Positions 1 through 10,614 of a stretch of DNA of 64,000 nt are shown here, piece after piece. The notes under the pieces were generated by a model. The model searched no databases, had not been told where the DNA came from, and worked only from the letters and a program-made list of their open reading frames with translations. The stretch is from the NCBI GenBank assembly GCA_016721905.1, contig JADKHH010000023.1, positions 1 through 64,000 on the forward strand, read 5' to 3'. Position 1 is the stretch's first letter; each line of letters opens with the position of its first letter. A program made the position numbers and the translations under genes. Source of the stretch: Candidatus Opimibacter skivensis. Lineage in GTDB: Bacteria; Bacteroidota; Bacteroidia; Chitinophagales; Saprospiraceae.

Positions 1-1203
1 CCCTCATCCGTAACCGCATACAAAGCCCCATCCTTTCCCTCTGTAATATCTCGGAAGCGTTGTCCTTCTTCTGCAAGTAACCGCTCTTCACCGGTAACTT
101 TGTTATTTTCAAACACGAGGCGGCAGATGTGCGTACCGCTGAGACTGGCGATAAAGAAATTATTCTTCCATTCAGGGAATGACATCAGAGCTATAAAAAG
201 TCATGCCCCTCGGAGAGATGACCGGATCCCAATAGTAGATGGGTTGCTCCATCCCCGGTTTTGCTGGATGGCATCACCGACTTTTCTCCAGTATTCGAGG
301 CCGTAGGTAATGTCTGGCCATCCATAGTTCTTGCCTGCCTTAATGAGGTTCACCTCATCACCTCCGCGCGGACCGAATTCATTTTCCCAAAGATCTCCTG
401 TCACCGGATGAAAGGCAATGCCCTGCACATTTCGATGCCCGTAACTATAGATTTCAGGTCTTGCATTTGCGGTTCCAATAAAAGGGTTTCCGTCTACAGG
501 CTTGCCATCCGTTGTGATCCGGATGATTTTGCCCAACCCCGCATTCAGGTCTTGAGCCAGAGGTCTTGTTTCCCCGATCTGATCGTTCGCCGGTTGAGAT
601 GTAAAGATGGCCTTCTTTGAAAACAGGATGCGACCGCCATAATGCAAGTTGCTTGGGTGCGCCGGTGTGGCGCGATAAATAACTGTAGCGTTTTCTATCG
701 TTTTTCATCTGCCGCTAATCTGCCTTTAACCACTGCGGTTAAATTTCCTTCCGGCAACTGCTCAGAAAAACCCCAAAACACCATTCGGTTCTGATCAAAC
801 GCTGGATCGACACAGAGCCCCAATAGGCCTCCTTGCCCTCCGCTGTTAACTTCTGGTATGCCTGTGATCGCCTCACCCACAATGCCGGTAGCTGAGGCGA
901 TTCGCATAGTGCCTTTTTTCTCAGTGATGAGGAACCGGCCATCAGGAAGCGCGACGATGCCCCAGGGTTTATTAAGGCTGCTGTCAGCACATCAACCTGA
1001 TAAGTTGTCTTTGTTTGAATCCCTGCAATGCGTGTCTGACCTTCGAATGCCGGTGGATAGGTGGTATTGGCCGCTTCTGTTTCTACAGGAGCTGTTGTAC
1101 TGATGGTAGTATCATCTGTAGGTGTCGGTTGGCTGACCTTGGTGCCGCAGGAGGTGAGGATAGCTAAGGACGATATAAGGAGGATGTGGTGGATGTTGTT
1201 CAT
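1..1203 (-). pseudogene. PQQ-dependent aldose sugar dehydrogenase lipoprotein, frame broken, 3' end outside window
   Basis: Reading the minus strand across three frames gives a soluble quinoprotein sugar dehydrogenase of the YliI/Asd type, which oxidises aldoses in the periplasm with PQQ. It starts with a lipoprotein signal ending in LTSC (lipobox). The family segments appear in order: WGIVALPDGRFLITE, GGQGGLLGLCVDPAF, LHYGGRILF, LGKIIRITTDGKP, SYGHRNVQGIAFHP, GPRGGDEVNLIKAGKNYGWP and WDPVISPRGMTFY. The frame continues open to base 1. I count six single-base shifts, near 967, 708, 617, 570, 240 and 183, mostly in A, T or C runs. Each one-base correction restores the family sequence. This is either sequencing error or a decaying gene. 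The family assignment is firm; the activity is not. Confidence 0.85.
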
Positions 1204-1464
1204 AGGTTTAATTAAGTGATTTATAAACTGAACGTCGGGAGAATGGGTAAGGTTTTACAAGTTGGTGATTTGCTTCAACTCCCATGTGCAACTTTTCTTC
1301 AGGATAATTGAATTTAAAAGGCTGGGAAATAAGCTATTGATTTTCTGAAAGTTGACGAAAGCGTGCTATTGTAGCACTTTGGATAACTGACCTTATTTCA
1401 ATGAGTTGGGAGGAAAAGTCAATAAAAAGTTACCTAACTGCTAGCGATAAGGTATATTTTTATT

Positions 1465-1472
1465 TACTTTTG
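1465..1472 (+). promoter_or_regulatory. Possible Bacteroidota -7 box ahead of hicAB
   Basis: TACTTTTG matches the TAnnTTTG -7 consensus of the Bacteroidetes primary sigma factor and lies about 60 bases before the hicA start. I see no clear TTTG -33 element. The rest of the 1204-1531 gap holds no recognisable gene. Confidence 0.3.
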
Positions 1473-1531
1473 TGAGATTCTAAATCATTCAATTCCTATG
1501 GGGCAGGAAAGGAAATCAAAAAGGGTAGAAG

Positions 1532-1718
1532 ATGAAATCTTCACAGTTGCTCCGCATTCTTCAGAGAGATGGTTGGTTTACCAGTCAAACAGACCGGGTC
1601 ACATCTAACGATGATTCATCCAACGAAGGAAGGTCCTTTAATAGTTCCTTTTCATGGAAGCCATGAGGTTGGAAAGGGATTAGAAATTAAACTTTTGAAG
1701 AAAGCCGGATTGAAATAA
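1532..1718 (+). pseudogene. hicA: HicA-family mRNA interferase toxin, one frameshift
   Basis: Starting at ATG 1532 the frame gives MKSSQLLRILQRDGWF, the usual HicA opening. After one extra base near 1597 the next frame continues TGSHLTMIHPTKEGPLIV and then the PFHGSHEVGKG segment, ending KKAGLK and TAA. HicA toxins are small double-stranded-RNA-binding-fold ribonucleases of about 60 residues, and the GSH histidine is the catalytic residue of the family. The repaired protein would be 61 residues, a normal length. The gene lies 24 bases before hicB, the usual toxin-antitoxin order. The lesion makes the toxin inactive if it is real. If it is a base-calling error the system is intact. Confidence 0.8.
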
Positions 1719-1742
1719 TTGAATAATGCTAAAGGGGCAAAA

Positions 1743-2142
1743 ATGAAAAAATTGAAGAAGAGAGTGAAGATGATTGTAGAAAAAAGACAAATACAGGCTT
1801 TTCCGCTTATCCATCAGATGATAAAATACCAGTGGGTACTACCGGCAAAACAATTTCAGCACTTCAAAAAATATGCTTGAGGCATTGAATATGTTTTATG
1901 AGGATCACGGTTATTTCATCGAAAAGGACAATATCATTATTGAAATTGATCTACAACAGTTCTTTCAATATTATAGGGTACTTAATGCCCGTCATCTAGC
2001 CGAAAAAATCGGGATGAACCCAACACTTTTATCCCAGTACGTGTCAGGTAAGAAGAAGCCTTCACAGGCTCAGAGCCAGAGGATCATTGGTGGCATACAG
2101 AATATTGGGAAGGAGCTGGCTGAGCTGAGTTTTATACATTAG
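1743..2142 (+). pseudogene. hicB: HicB-family antitoxin with C-terminal HTH, two frameshifts
   Basis: The coding frame starts at ATG 1743 (MKKLKKRVKMIVEK). It shifts at an A6 run near 1788 to give TNTGFSAYPSDDKIPVGTTG, and shifts again at an A6 run near 1872 into the long open stretch that begins MLEALNMFYEDHGY. The N-terminal part is the degenerate RNase-H-like HicB fold that binds HicA. The C-terminal part (NARHLAEKIGMNPTLLSQYV, then SGKKKPSQAQ) is a Cro/XRE-type helix-turn-helix that would autoregulate the operon. Both breaks sit in A6 homopolymers, so they may be sequencing errors. Only the C-terminal 89 residues are open as the bases stand. Confidence 0.8.
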
Positions 2143-2206
2143 GATGAAATGACCAGTAGATCCACCTCTCCCTACGTGCTGATTAAAGAGGCACGCAGTA
2201 AGAATG

Positions 2207-2959
2207 CTAAGTTCTGTTCTTCCGAAAATAAGTCATGTAATCCGGAATTTTGTCTTGGGTTTGATGCTGTTGGATTTCCGACAGCCCCGGATCGATGTTG
2301 AATATATAATCTGGTAAATCTGTTTCAGGTTTTATTTCAGATTCAACCCAAACACTCCAAAGACCATTGTTGACTTCATATTGAAAGGGTACGCCAGATA
2401 TTATAAACCCAAAACCCGGCTGAATCAACTCAGGGATATCCTTAAAGTCAGCTATCCAAACAGAATCACTGCGATCAGAAAAAAAGGAATAAACCGGATG
2501 GGTGATCAAATGGCATTTTATTCCATGAATGGTTTTTTGGACATGGCGATATTCCCTGATCCCTAAAGAATCCTTTAAGTTCTCAGTAGTTCTCCGAAGT
2601 TTTTTATCCTTGTGTAAATAGAACATCACAGAATCTTCCCAGAATGATTCCCTGCCAAGGTATGTGATATATCTCCGTATAATTCTCGTTTTCCGGTTGT
2701 ACACGGTATGTATCAGCATATTTGTATTGTAGGCTATTTTTGCAAAATATTTTGGGGTTATAAAGACGTCTAATGAATCGAATCCGGCTACGGATGAAAG
2801 GACCTCATCCATATCATATTCTTCGAAAGCAAAGGTCGAATCAATCACAACACAGGATGTAGGTTTATAGGTGAGGTGAAGAAAATCTTTTTGACTTAAG
2901 CCTTTTTCGGCTGTCACCAGCAGCATCAACCCAAGGATAATTTGAATTAGATTTTTCAT
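2207..2959 (-). CDS. Hypothetical secreted protein, possibly GLPGLI-like
   Basis: I chose ATG 2959 because it opens directly into a signal peptide (MKNLIQIILGLMLLVTAEKG, then LSQ as a likely cleavage site). An upstream in-frame ATG at 3016 would bury that signal. The mature part of about 230 residues has no enzyme motif I recognise. Its middle, DSVWIADFKDIPELIQPGF, followed by ISGVPFQYEV, resembles the GLPGLI family layout in Bacteroidota (a W-x-x-x-x-I-P step before a G-x-P segment), but the match is weak. The frame is intact, unlike most of its neighbours. It lies tail to tail with hicB, 64 bases away. Confidence 0.55.
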   Translation of the reverse strand: MKNLIQIILGLMLLVTAEKGLSQKDFLHLTYKPTSCVVIDSTFAFEEYDMDEVLSSVAGFDSLDVFITPKYFAKIAYNTNMLIHTVYNRKTRIIRRYITYLGRESFWEDSVMFYLHKDKKLRRTTENLKDSLGIREYRHVQKTIHGIKCHLITHPVYSFFSDRSDSVWIADFKDIPELIQPGFGFIISGVPFQYEVNNGLWSVWVESEIKPETDLPDYIFNIDPGLSEIQQHQTQDKIPDYMTYFRKNRT

Positions 2960-3164
2960 GATCGTGAATGAAGGTAATTTACGAAAATATTTTTCAATCA
3001 TGATGTTAGCTATCATCCGGCTGAAATGTTTTGACTCATTTTACCCGCTATCGCTTCATTGGAGCCGGACAAGTATTCAGTCGCGGATTGCTTTTTAGCT
3101 AAGAATTCGCTACAGCGCGGCTTCCCCGGTGGAGCAGGACCATTGCCAAATTCGATTTGAATAA

Positions 3165-3371
3165 GTAATACCAAATACTGAATATCGAAGTATGAAGTAA
3201 CATGTTGAAGTTGGAAATATGAAGTATAAATACAAGCTTTGAACCTCAACTTCTACTTCATTACTTCTCATTCATTACTTCGCCTTCAGACTTCTAAACT
3301 TCGATATTCGCTATTCGCTATTCATTTAGTCCGTTTCCTTGAATAACCACTATCGAATATCGAAGTCCGAA
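3165..3371. repeat. Low-complexity inverted repeat, copy 1 (GAATA/GAAGT words)
   Basis: The left half is built from words such as gaatatcgaagtatgaagt and the right half from their complements (acttcgatattcgctattcg). The two halves can fold into a long imperfect hairpin. The same design recurs four more times before 11 kb. The gap lies between divergent genes. Bases 3017-3164 before it hold nothing I recognise. Confidence 0.8.
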
Positions 3372-3494
3372 GTACAACTCTGCGGGTAATTGAAAATATT
3401 CACGCAGTCGCTGAGCCATCTTCAAGGTAATTTCTCTTTTTCCTGCCAGAACCAAAGACTCATGTCCCTTGTTACCCATTAGCGGTTCAAGGTC
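3372..3494 (-). pseudogene. HigA-type antitoxin remnant (HTH part only), copy 1
   Basis: The minus strand reads DLEPLMGNKGHESLVLAGKR and then EITLKMAQRLREYFQLPAEL. This matches the C-terminal helix-turn-helix of HigA-like antitoxins (COG5499 type, DLEPLIG...VLSGKR...LTLKM...GIPAEVL). The N-terminal two thirds of the antitoxin is missing and no toxin gene lies next to it. Upstream it is cut at low-complexity CTTAGCC words, and downstream it runs into the GAAGT repeat. A closely similar remnant at 15039-15363 starts its HTH part at the same residue. Confidence 0.75.
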
Positions 3495-3561
3495 CTTTGC
3501 CTTAGCCTACGCCTTAGCCTTAGAAATGCCTATCTTCACAAAACACATAAAACCACCACTC

Positions 3562-5375
3562 ATGCGAACCACACCATCCTACATCCTCCTCCTATTGCTG
3601 GTTCTTCAATTCAGCCTTAGTGCACAACACTCTAAAATCAGCCTGCCAGCCAACGCCACCAATCGAGTCGGGCACGCAGCTATTAAATCATCCCTGCAGC
3701 AAACCCCACTAAGCCTGGAAATACCTGCCGGAGGTAATCCTCATCAAGCATTTACGGTGGCGGTGCGTGAGCCCATGCCTTTCATCACCACACCTGAAGC
3801 ACTCGCCATCAAAGCTGAAAAACTAATTCACAAGAGATACGAAGTAGACTATCACCCAACAACTCAGACATCACGTGTAACACCTGTCATCGATGCCAGC
3901 TTTGAAGCCAACGCATCGGTGGATGAAACACCCTCCAGCAACACGATTGCTGTATCGGATGATGGGATTATCATTTCAGCGAATAATGATGGCGTCATCT
4001 ATTTTAATGAATCTGGAACGAAGCTGTATGAAGCGAAGTGGGTAGACTTTTTTGATGACAACCAATTGACCGCATCATTCTTCAGTCCCTCGCGTGCTGT
4101 ATGATCCGGTGGAAGAGCGATTTATTCTCGTCACGCTACATGGAAAGACATCCGCGACTTCGCGTGTGGTTATTTCGTTTTCCAAGTCAAAAAATCCGCA
4201 GGACGGATGGTATGTATATAAGCTTCCTGGCAATCCACTGGCAGATGGCACCTGGTTTGATTTTGCATCGATCGGTATCTCTACCAATGAAGTGTATGTG
4301 TCGGGCAATCTCATTGAAGGCACGACTTTTAAGAAAGCCATTGTCTATCAGATCAACAAGGGAGATGGATATGTAGGGGGATTTCTAGACTGGCAGTTTT
4401 GGACAGACTTTTTCAACGGTCCGGTATCCATCACGCCGGCTTCATATGGGCAATGATGCGTATTGGTTTTGGGATCTTGATAATGACATAGGAGGAGATC
4501 CGGAAATGATCGGTTACATCGTGCCTTGTGAAGCCTATAGTCCGCCTGCGGATGCATCACAATCAGGCTCACCTGATCTGTTGGAAACCGGTGATGCACG
4601 CACCACCAATGCATTTTATCTCGATGGCATCGTCCATTTTGTGCATAACCTTGATGTGGGTGGGGGATTTAGTGGAATCAGGTACACTCGAATGGGTGTA
4701 CAAGGGCAAAGTCTATCGACAGGTACTTATGGTGAATCCGGCAATGCGGATATTGCGCATGCAGGTGTGGCTTCGTTTGCAACCAGTGCTTCTGATCAGT
4801 CAGTAATGATTTCTTTTCTGCGCAGTGGTGCTGCGCTCTTTCCTGAGTTTCGCGTCGTCAATGTGGACGGAGGCATGTCATGGTCGTCGGCTGCATTGGT
4901 CAAGGGTGGTGAGACCTATGTGGATCGCCTTCCCGGATTGGAGCAATGGGGAACGTATACAGGCATCGCTCGACGTCACAATAGCACAGATCCCCGCACG
5001 TGGTCTGCTGGTTCGGCAGGTGCTAATGTTGCAGGCCAGATCGACCACACGTACAAGACATGGATAGGTGAAGTGACCAATGGACAAAATGTAAGTACAG
5101 CAACTTTAGAAAATTCAATTGCTTTCAGTGTTACTCCGAATCCAGTGACTGATTACATGGAGATCAGTTTTACGATGACAGAATCAATTCCTATAACCAT
5201 TGCGCTTTATAACACACAGGGGCAACTTATCCGGACATTGTATCAGGACAAGCCTTCCCTGGGCGAGCAAAAGCTTTCATTTTCCAGGGGTGATTTACCA
5301 GTGGGGGTGTATTTTGTTTCGGTGAGTTCGGAAGGGAAAGTACTCGGCTATGAAAAGATCGTGGTAGGAGAGTAA
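3562..5375 (+). CDS. Secreted protein with T9SS type A sorting domain, two frameshifts
   Basis: ATG 3562 is chosen because it opens into a signal peptide (MRTTPSYILLLLLVLQFSLS, then AQ). The frame breaks at a CCC run near 4090 (repaired SPRVLYDPVEERFILV) and at a GGG run near 4449 (repaired PASYGNDAYWFWDLD). Removing one base at each site gives a continuous protein of 603 residues. The body looks like a propeller-type or exo-alpha-sialidase-like secreted protein, but I cannot name the fold. The last 85 or so residues form a T9SS C-terminal domain: SVTPNPVTDYMEISF, then IALYNTQGQLIRTLY, LPVGVYFVSV and a final KIVVGE. The product would be exported by the Sec system and then passed to the cell surface. 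Confidence 0.75.
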
Positions 5376-5575
5376 AATAGAATAGCGAATAACGAATGAC
5401 GAATAGCGAAGTGAAAGTCTGAAGTACAAAGTTGAAGTACGAAGTCAATGTAAAAGATGTGGAAGTGAAAGAACGAAGTCGAAATGAAATCTAATAACCA
5501 TATACTTCTAAATTCTACTTAGTACTTCCACTTTGTACTTCCATGTTCGATATTCATTATTCGTTATTTCCTGAT
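5376..5575. repeat. Low-complexity inverted repeat, copy 2
   Basis: This gap between two same-strand genes begins with gaatagcgaataacgaatg and gaagt words and ends with their complements (tacttccatgttcgatattc, then attattcgttatt). It can fold into an imperfect hairpin of about 200 bases. It begins right after the stop of the upstream gene and ends about 10 bases before the next start. Confidence 0.8.
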
Positions 5576-5584
5576 TTAGGTTTT

Positions 5585-6594
5585 ATGGTTAAACAAAACA
5601 TTGCGTATTCTATTTTAGAGCTGGCCATTGTGTCGCAAGGGGAGACCATAAAGCAAACCCTGCATAATGCGCTGATATTATCCAAGGAAGCGGAAGTGAA
5701 TAATTATAAACGCCTTTGGTTTTGCGGAACATCACAATTCCGATCATATAGGTAGCAGTGCTACATCTATACTCATCGGTTATGTTGCAGAAAACACGCA
5801 TACGATCAGGGTAGGGTCGGGGGTATCATGCTTCCCAATCATTCTCCTTTCATTGTAGCCGAGCAATTTGGAACATTGGCTCAGTTATATCCGGGCAGGA
5901 TTGATTTAGGCCTTGGCAGAGCGCCCGGTACTGACCCACAGACGGCAGCAGCGATTCGGCCGGATTTTATGCAAGCCGCTCAATTATTTCCTGATGAAGT
6001 GACTAAATCCAACAGTACTTTTCATTGGAAAATAAAAAATCTAATGTCAGGGTACCTATTGCTGAAGGCATGGATGTGCCATTGTATATATTGGGCTCCA
6101 GCACTGACAGCGCACATGTAGCGGCAAGGAAAGGTTTGCCATATGCCTTTGCCAGCCATTTTGCATCGACACATTTATTGAATGCTTTGAAAATATATAA
6201 ACAAGAATTTCAGCCTTCTGCGATGCTGCCTCAACCTTATGCCATGGCAGGGATAAATGTTTTCATCGCAGACACTGATGAGGAGGCAGAAAAGTTGTTT
6301 ACCAGCATGATCAGAATGTTTGTAGGTGTGCTCACAGGCGCCCGGCAACCAATGCAACCACCGACATACATGACCCCGGATTTAAAGGAAGTTTTGCAAC
6401 ATCCTTCCTTACATGCCATGTTGAGGTATTCGTTTGTAGGAAGTAAATCAACTGTAAAAGAGAAAGTTAAAGATTTTCTCCTGCTGACAGGTGTTGACGA
6501 ACTCATTGCAGTATCCGCGATGTATAATATTCATGACCGCTTAAAATCTGTCAGGATATTTGCAGAGATAATGAATGAACTAAATATTGAGTAA
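5585..6594 (+). pseudogene. LLM-class flavin-dependent oxidoreductase, three homopolymer frameshifts
   Basis: The repaired product is a luciferase-like monooxygenase of the MsnO8-like group, which uses reduced flavin and O2. Recognisable parts are YSILELAIVSQGETIKQTL, AEHHNSDHIGSSATSILIGY, MLPNHSPFIVAEQFGTLAQL, YPGRIDLGLGRAPGTD, LGSSTDSAHVAARKGLPYAF and the C-terminal YSFVGSKSTVKEKV. The three breaks are an extra T in a TTTT run near 5722, a missing G in GGGGG near 5821 and a missing A in AAA near 6007. Repairing these alone gives exactly 336 residues, the normal family length. This points to sequencing errors or very recent damage rather than old decay. The start ATG 5585 is the first one giving the family N-terminus. 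Confidence 0.85.
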
Positions 6595-6693
6595 CCACAG
6601 CTTTCCAGCCTGGTCTATTGCGCATTCTTAAAAACGCTATTAATTTCAACTTTCAGTAAAAGCACTTGTTACTGCAATACACTTTTTCAAATC

Positions 6694-6993
6694 ATGACTA
6701 TGAATCCGGCAAATCAATACATCGTCACCCTTAATGAAGCTGACCTTCGTTTTGAAGTCCCGACAAAGGATGGCATGGCCTATGTTGACTACAGGTGGTC
6801 CGGTGAAATACTTTTGCTTTTATACATATTCGTTCCGGTTTCATTTCGCGGTAAAGGTATTTCGAGTGTGCTGCTTGAGCACGTATTGAATTATGCCAAA
6901 GAGAAGAAGGTAAAGATTAAGGTGTTCTGTCCGTATATAGCCAAATACATCCGGATGCACCCTGAGCACCAGGAATTGCTGAATAACGTATAA
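6694..6993 (+). CDS. GNAT-like N-acetyltransferase, short NATD1/YjdJ type
   Basis: This intact 99-residue protein has the compact acetyltransferase core VPVSFRGKGISSVLLEHVLN. That is an acetyl-CoA pyrophosphate-binding RGKG loop followed by a helix. It ends with PYIAKYIRMHPEHQELL, which is the family signature (C-P-Y-x-x-x-Y-I-x-x-H-P). Members are predicted small-molecule or protein acetyltransferases with no known substrate. ATG 6700 is an alternative start two codons in. The gene stands alone between the oxidoreductase and a repeat-filled gap. Confidence 0.8.
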   Translation: MTMNPANQYIVTLNEADLRFEVPTKDGMAYVDYRWSGEILLLLYIFVPVSFRGKGISSVLLEHVLNYAKEKKVKIKVFCPYIAKYIRMHPEHQELLNNV

Positions 6994-7285
6994 TGAATAG
7001 CGAATTTCAAGTGGAAGGTCAAAGTGGAAAGGACAAAGTTAGGATTAGTGGATTAGGCCGGAGTTGAAGTCTAACGGACAAAGGTTAGATTGCTATTATT
7101 TCAGCATTTCTATTACTTTACTTCCATTAACTTGGACCTTTTCGTATTCTTTCAACCTTCTAGCTTCTAGCTTCTACTTTTATTCGGTCAAACTTCGTTA
7201 TTCGTTATTCGTTATTCATTTCAGCCTTCTACTTCATACTTTGACTTCGTTATTCGCTATTCATTATTCGTTATTCAATTGTACT
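6992..7285. repeat. Low-complexity inverted repeat, copy 3
   Basis: The gap starts with gaatagcgaatttcaagtgg and aaagt words. It ends with two runs of the complementary words (acttcgttattcgttattcg and gacttcgttattcgctattc). The second arm is present twice, so this copy is longer than the others. It starts at the stop codon of the acetyltransferase gene. Confidence 0.8.
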
Positions 7286-7311
7286 TTAGCTTTTCATAAA
7301 GATTTAAGCTA

Positions 7312-8583
7312 ATGAAGATTCTAATATGGGTTTTGGCTTTCGTGGTGGCAAGTATAATCCTTTTCTACGTGCCGCGGAAAGTCATGGGAACAGACACGAC
7401 CTCCATTCAGAAAGAGATGGCGTATGGTCCATTTGTCATTCGGGCAGAAGCCATCACTGGTAAAACATATAACATTAACTATGGCATGGTTAAGCAGACC
7501 AATATCAGTTATTCAATCTGGTTTGAGGGCAAGCCCGTGGAATTCCCTTCCGCTTTACAAACAAATACGGGGCTGCCGTATTTGTGGAGAGTCCATGCGC
7601 TTCCTGATGCACCAACACCAACGCTCCTGGCAGGAAGTCAAAGTCTTTATTTGGTGTATATAAAAGATGGACAACCCGTTGTAGAGCCTGTCATCGAACA
7701 AAGCTCGGATTTTGCTTCTGTTCAATTTTTGGATAGTGAAGGAGGACAGCCCGGGGCTTACATGCAAGTATTCTCCAGAAGTGATACTATAGGTATGGAT
7801 CAATTGGATACGCTACAAGGTGGACGGTACCTCCTGGTGAGTGAGCATACAGTGCTCGATATACCATCCCTCAAACTAATGCTATTCAATAAGGAAAATA
7901 ATGCTGTAGATAATTATTCATATCCTCAGCCCGATGGCGCACTTGCTTTTTCTCCTGATCGGAAAAAGATTGTATTCAATGCCGCCTTTCAATCGTGGAA
8001 TACTGAACAGGCCAATTTGCCTGATTCAGAACATGCGCTTGTCGTCTACGATTTTGAAACAGACAAAGGCTACAGTGTGCTCTATGACGATACGGATACC
8101 CGTATGAAAAATTTTGAGGACATCAACCTTGATTGGTTCAACACGTATTTTGAATGGAATACGAATGGAGATACGTTATCCTTAAAAAAATGGGATAAAC
8201 TTCCCTATTGGACGGGTAGTTTCAAAGAAAAGGACAATTATTATTATTTGTACCCAGTGAAGGCTAGCATGTTACCTGTGTTTAAAGATTTTGTATTACA
8301 GCAGATGGAGTGGGGTGCATCAAATGTGCTTAGTGATAAAACAGCTGAATACTCAGGACGTACTATTGAACTTGGAAGCGGCACCACGAAATTGGATATT
8401 GTCTTCAGAGAAGATGAACAACAGATTAGTTTCAGCCGTGGCCTTTACGAAAACGATAGTCCTGCGTATAAAGCAATGGTGGAGAAAATAGCCAGGGCGT
8501 TTGATGAAGAATTACGGTCCGGTAAGCATCAGGAGCATTTTGGTAGGATTGTGAGTGAAACGAAGCGGATTTTGGAGCTATAG
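7312..8583 (+). CDS. Hypothetical membrane-anchored or secreted protein
   Basis: This 423-residue protein has an intact frame. Residues 1-20 (MKILIWVLAFVVASIILFYV) form one hydrophobic segment, either a signal anchor or an uncleaved signal. The rest is soluble and mixed, with patches such as LAFSPDRKKIVFNAAF that resemble a WD40/TolB-like propeller blade (SPDG..I.F). There are no catalytic motifs I recognise. It is flanked on both sides by inverted repeats, so it is probably a single transcription unit. Its frame is clean although the genes on both sides are damaged. Confidence 0.6.
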   Translation: MKILIWVLAFVVASIILFYVPRKVMGTDTTSIQKEMAYGPFVIRAEAITGKTYNINYGMVKQTNISYSIWFEGKPVEFPSALQTNTGLPYLWRVHALPDAPTPTLLAGSQSLYLVYIKDGQPVVEPVIEQSSDFASVQFLDSEGGQPGAYMQVFSRSDTIGMDQLDTLQGGRYLLVSEHTVLDIPSLKLMLFNKENNAVDNYSYPQPDGALAFSPDRKKIVFNAAFQSWNTEQANLPDSEHALVVYDFETDKGYSVLYDDTDTRMKNFEDINLDWFNTYFEWNTNGDTLSLKKWDKLPYWTGSFKEKDNYYYLYPVKASMLPVFKDFVLQQMEWGASNVLSDKTAEYSGRTIELGSGTTKLDIVFREDEQQISFSRGLYENDSPAYKAMVEKIARAFDEELRSGKHQEHFGRIVSETKRILEL

Positions 8584-8591
8584 GCAGTTAC

Positions 8592-8778
8592 AGAATAACG
8601 AATAATGAATATCGAATATCGAAGTGGAAGTATAAAGTTGAAGTATAAAGTCGAAGTATAAAGTCGAAGTGAAAACAAAGCATATTCATTTTCAACTTCT
8701 AGCTTTTACTTCATACTTCTACTTCTATTTTCGAACTTCGCCTTCGATATTCGATATTCATTATTCGCTATTCGTTAT
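8592..8778. repeat. Low-complexity inverted repeat, copy 4
   Basis: The left arm is cagaataacgaataatgaat plus gaagt/aaagt words. The right arm is cttcgatattcgatattcat plus tattcgctattcgttattca. This copy lies between convergent genes and has the clearest arm-to-arm match of the five. Confidence 0.85.
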
Positions 8779-8781
8779 TCA

Positions 8782-10511
8782 CTACTCATTTTTCAATGCA
8801 AAACTCCCGCTGAAATCAGATGGGGCATTGCCACCGGCTCCGTTGCTACCTTTATTGAGCTTACCAAAGAAATCTCCGCGGATAAACTCACCCACAGGGC
8901 CATATTCCGTAATACTGACTGTCATATCTGTGATGTAGGCGATCTGGCCATTCTGGAGATTGATCTGGTTGCCGGGAGCACCATTGGCGGAATACTGGCC
9001 GACGGTCTTTCCTTTAATGACAAATCCAAACCGACCTTTGACACCGATGCTATCCAGTGATTCAATCTCGACATATTCAGATCCAATGGGGGTCAACTCA
9101 GGGAAATAATAGAAATATTCTTGTGAAAACCCTCTCACCTTATATTGAATGAATTCGTTGAGCTGATTACAGGCTGTGATGCTGCCGATACTTAAATTTC
9201 GTTCAAAGGTGAAAGCTTGTGGATGGCTGACCAAATTATTGGTTACATCATAAACGTACAAGGTGGCGACATCACCAACACAATAGGTATATCCGCCCTC
9301 AAAATGGCCATCAGTGCCTTTGATTGGGAATATGTAATTATTCAAGGGTGTATGCACCTTCACAAACCCGGATTTGACTGGACTACCATCGCACTGTAAG
9401 GCAGTGCCTGAGATAGTGGCATATTCCTGACCGAGATAGTCACCTCCCTGGGATTCATCTTTATATCATCAGTGAATGGACCCAATTCATCACTCAGTGC
9501 AACAGAACCGCAATCATTTATGACATTCAATGTAAACTTCCTATTTGCAGGGATAGCATGAGCAACAGCTCCACTTGCATCCGTGAAGATGCACCGCTTA
9601 TCATTGATATCTCCCACCGAAAGACATACTTCCACATTTTGTACAGGGCGGCCTTCACTGTCCACAAAGGAAGCTTCCCAATTAACTAATTCCAAAGGGA
9701 TATCCACATTCCAGGGGGTAAAATGCGAAACCTGTCCTACATAAATATTTCCTTGTAATTCAGCGTGTCCATCCTCCACCCAAATACCCTTTTCCTCATC
9801 AAAGTACCAAAGCGGAATTGTAGCAGGTGCTTGGCTCAATTGAATATTCGCTATCGCCAATTCGATTTCCACTGTTTTACCTTCAGCGATTTGTAGGATG
9901 TCTCCGTTGTCAGCCTGTAATTCTACATTTATCATTCCGAAGCTACCTAATACCACAGTGCTACCTGATTCATCCTCTCCTATCAACGCTCCCGGCATTT
10001 TGTCCGACAATTGCGGATCGTCCCCATAGATTGGATAGGCCATGACATGCACCTCCCCATTGTAGGGTGATCCATCCGGACGAGCAACTGCATTATTGGG
10101 GAATATCAATCTTGATTTTGAGTCTATGTACAAGGATGCCCCATGCGAACTTGTATAGCTCGCAACCTCCTCCCGAGGTAATAGCGTGATTTTTAGAAAT
10201 TGTGTTGGAGAGCCTTTCGTGAAAAAACGCCTTGACCCGTTGAAATAACCGGCTTTCGATACTTTCAAATAATCATCACCGCTCAGCATGGCGCGTGTGA
10301 AAAAATACGTCCCGGTTTCATCTGTCATGCCGGTTAGGTTGCCTAAAGTAATCAGCGCACCTGCCACAGGAATTCCTGCAGGGTCTTTGATGGTAACAAA
10401 AATGGAACTTTGGATATCCTGGGGTGTACCTGGAATGATATCATCAGGGTCATTGGAGCAACTGAAATAACTGAAAAGGGTCAGTAAGAGTAGGATGGAT
10501 TTGGTTTTCAT
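8782..10511 (-). CDS. Lipoprotein with carboxypeptidase-regulatory-like domain, one frameshift
   Basis: The protein begins with a lipoprotein signal (MKTKSILLLLTLFSYFSC; the lipobox cysteine is residue 18). Residues of about 35-110 form a carboxypeptidase-regulatory-like beta-sandwich (IFVTIKDPAGIPVAGALITL, then TDETGTYFF). The remainder is beta-rich and unassigned. The frame breaks near 9435: one frame gives EVTISVRN and stops soon after, while the other carries on GQEYATISGTALQCDGSPVK and runs to the stop at 8782. One added base gives a 576-residue protein. It is probably attached to the outer membrane and surface exposed. Similar proteins occur widely in Saprospiraceae-like genomes (recollection, not checked). 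Confidence 0.65.
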
Positions 10512-10614
10512 AAGTTGGAATTTTTAGAAATATAATAAATTCCCGGGAATTCGACCCTATGGATTAAAGGCTTTTTGTAAAATGTCTTTTGAGCGACAGT
10601 CAGCAATCCGTGAG

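Noticed and set aside
454..708. Separate 84-codon gene inside the PQQ dehydrogenase region
   Set aside because: Only its GHLYISTGERSD part is meaningful, and that is a piece of the broken dehydrogenase frame.
3013..3249. Minus-strand frame of 78 codons in the 3 kb gap
   Set aside because: Half of it lies in the GAATA/GAAGT repeat and it has no family resemblance.
8669..8938. Plus-strand frame between the convergent genes
   Set aside because: Its first half is repeat sequence (Y/F/S-rich) and its second half is antisense to the lipoprotein gene.
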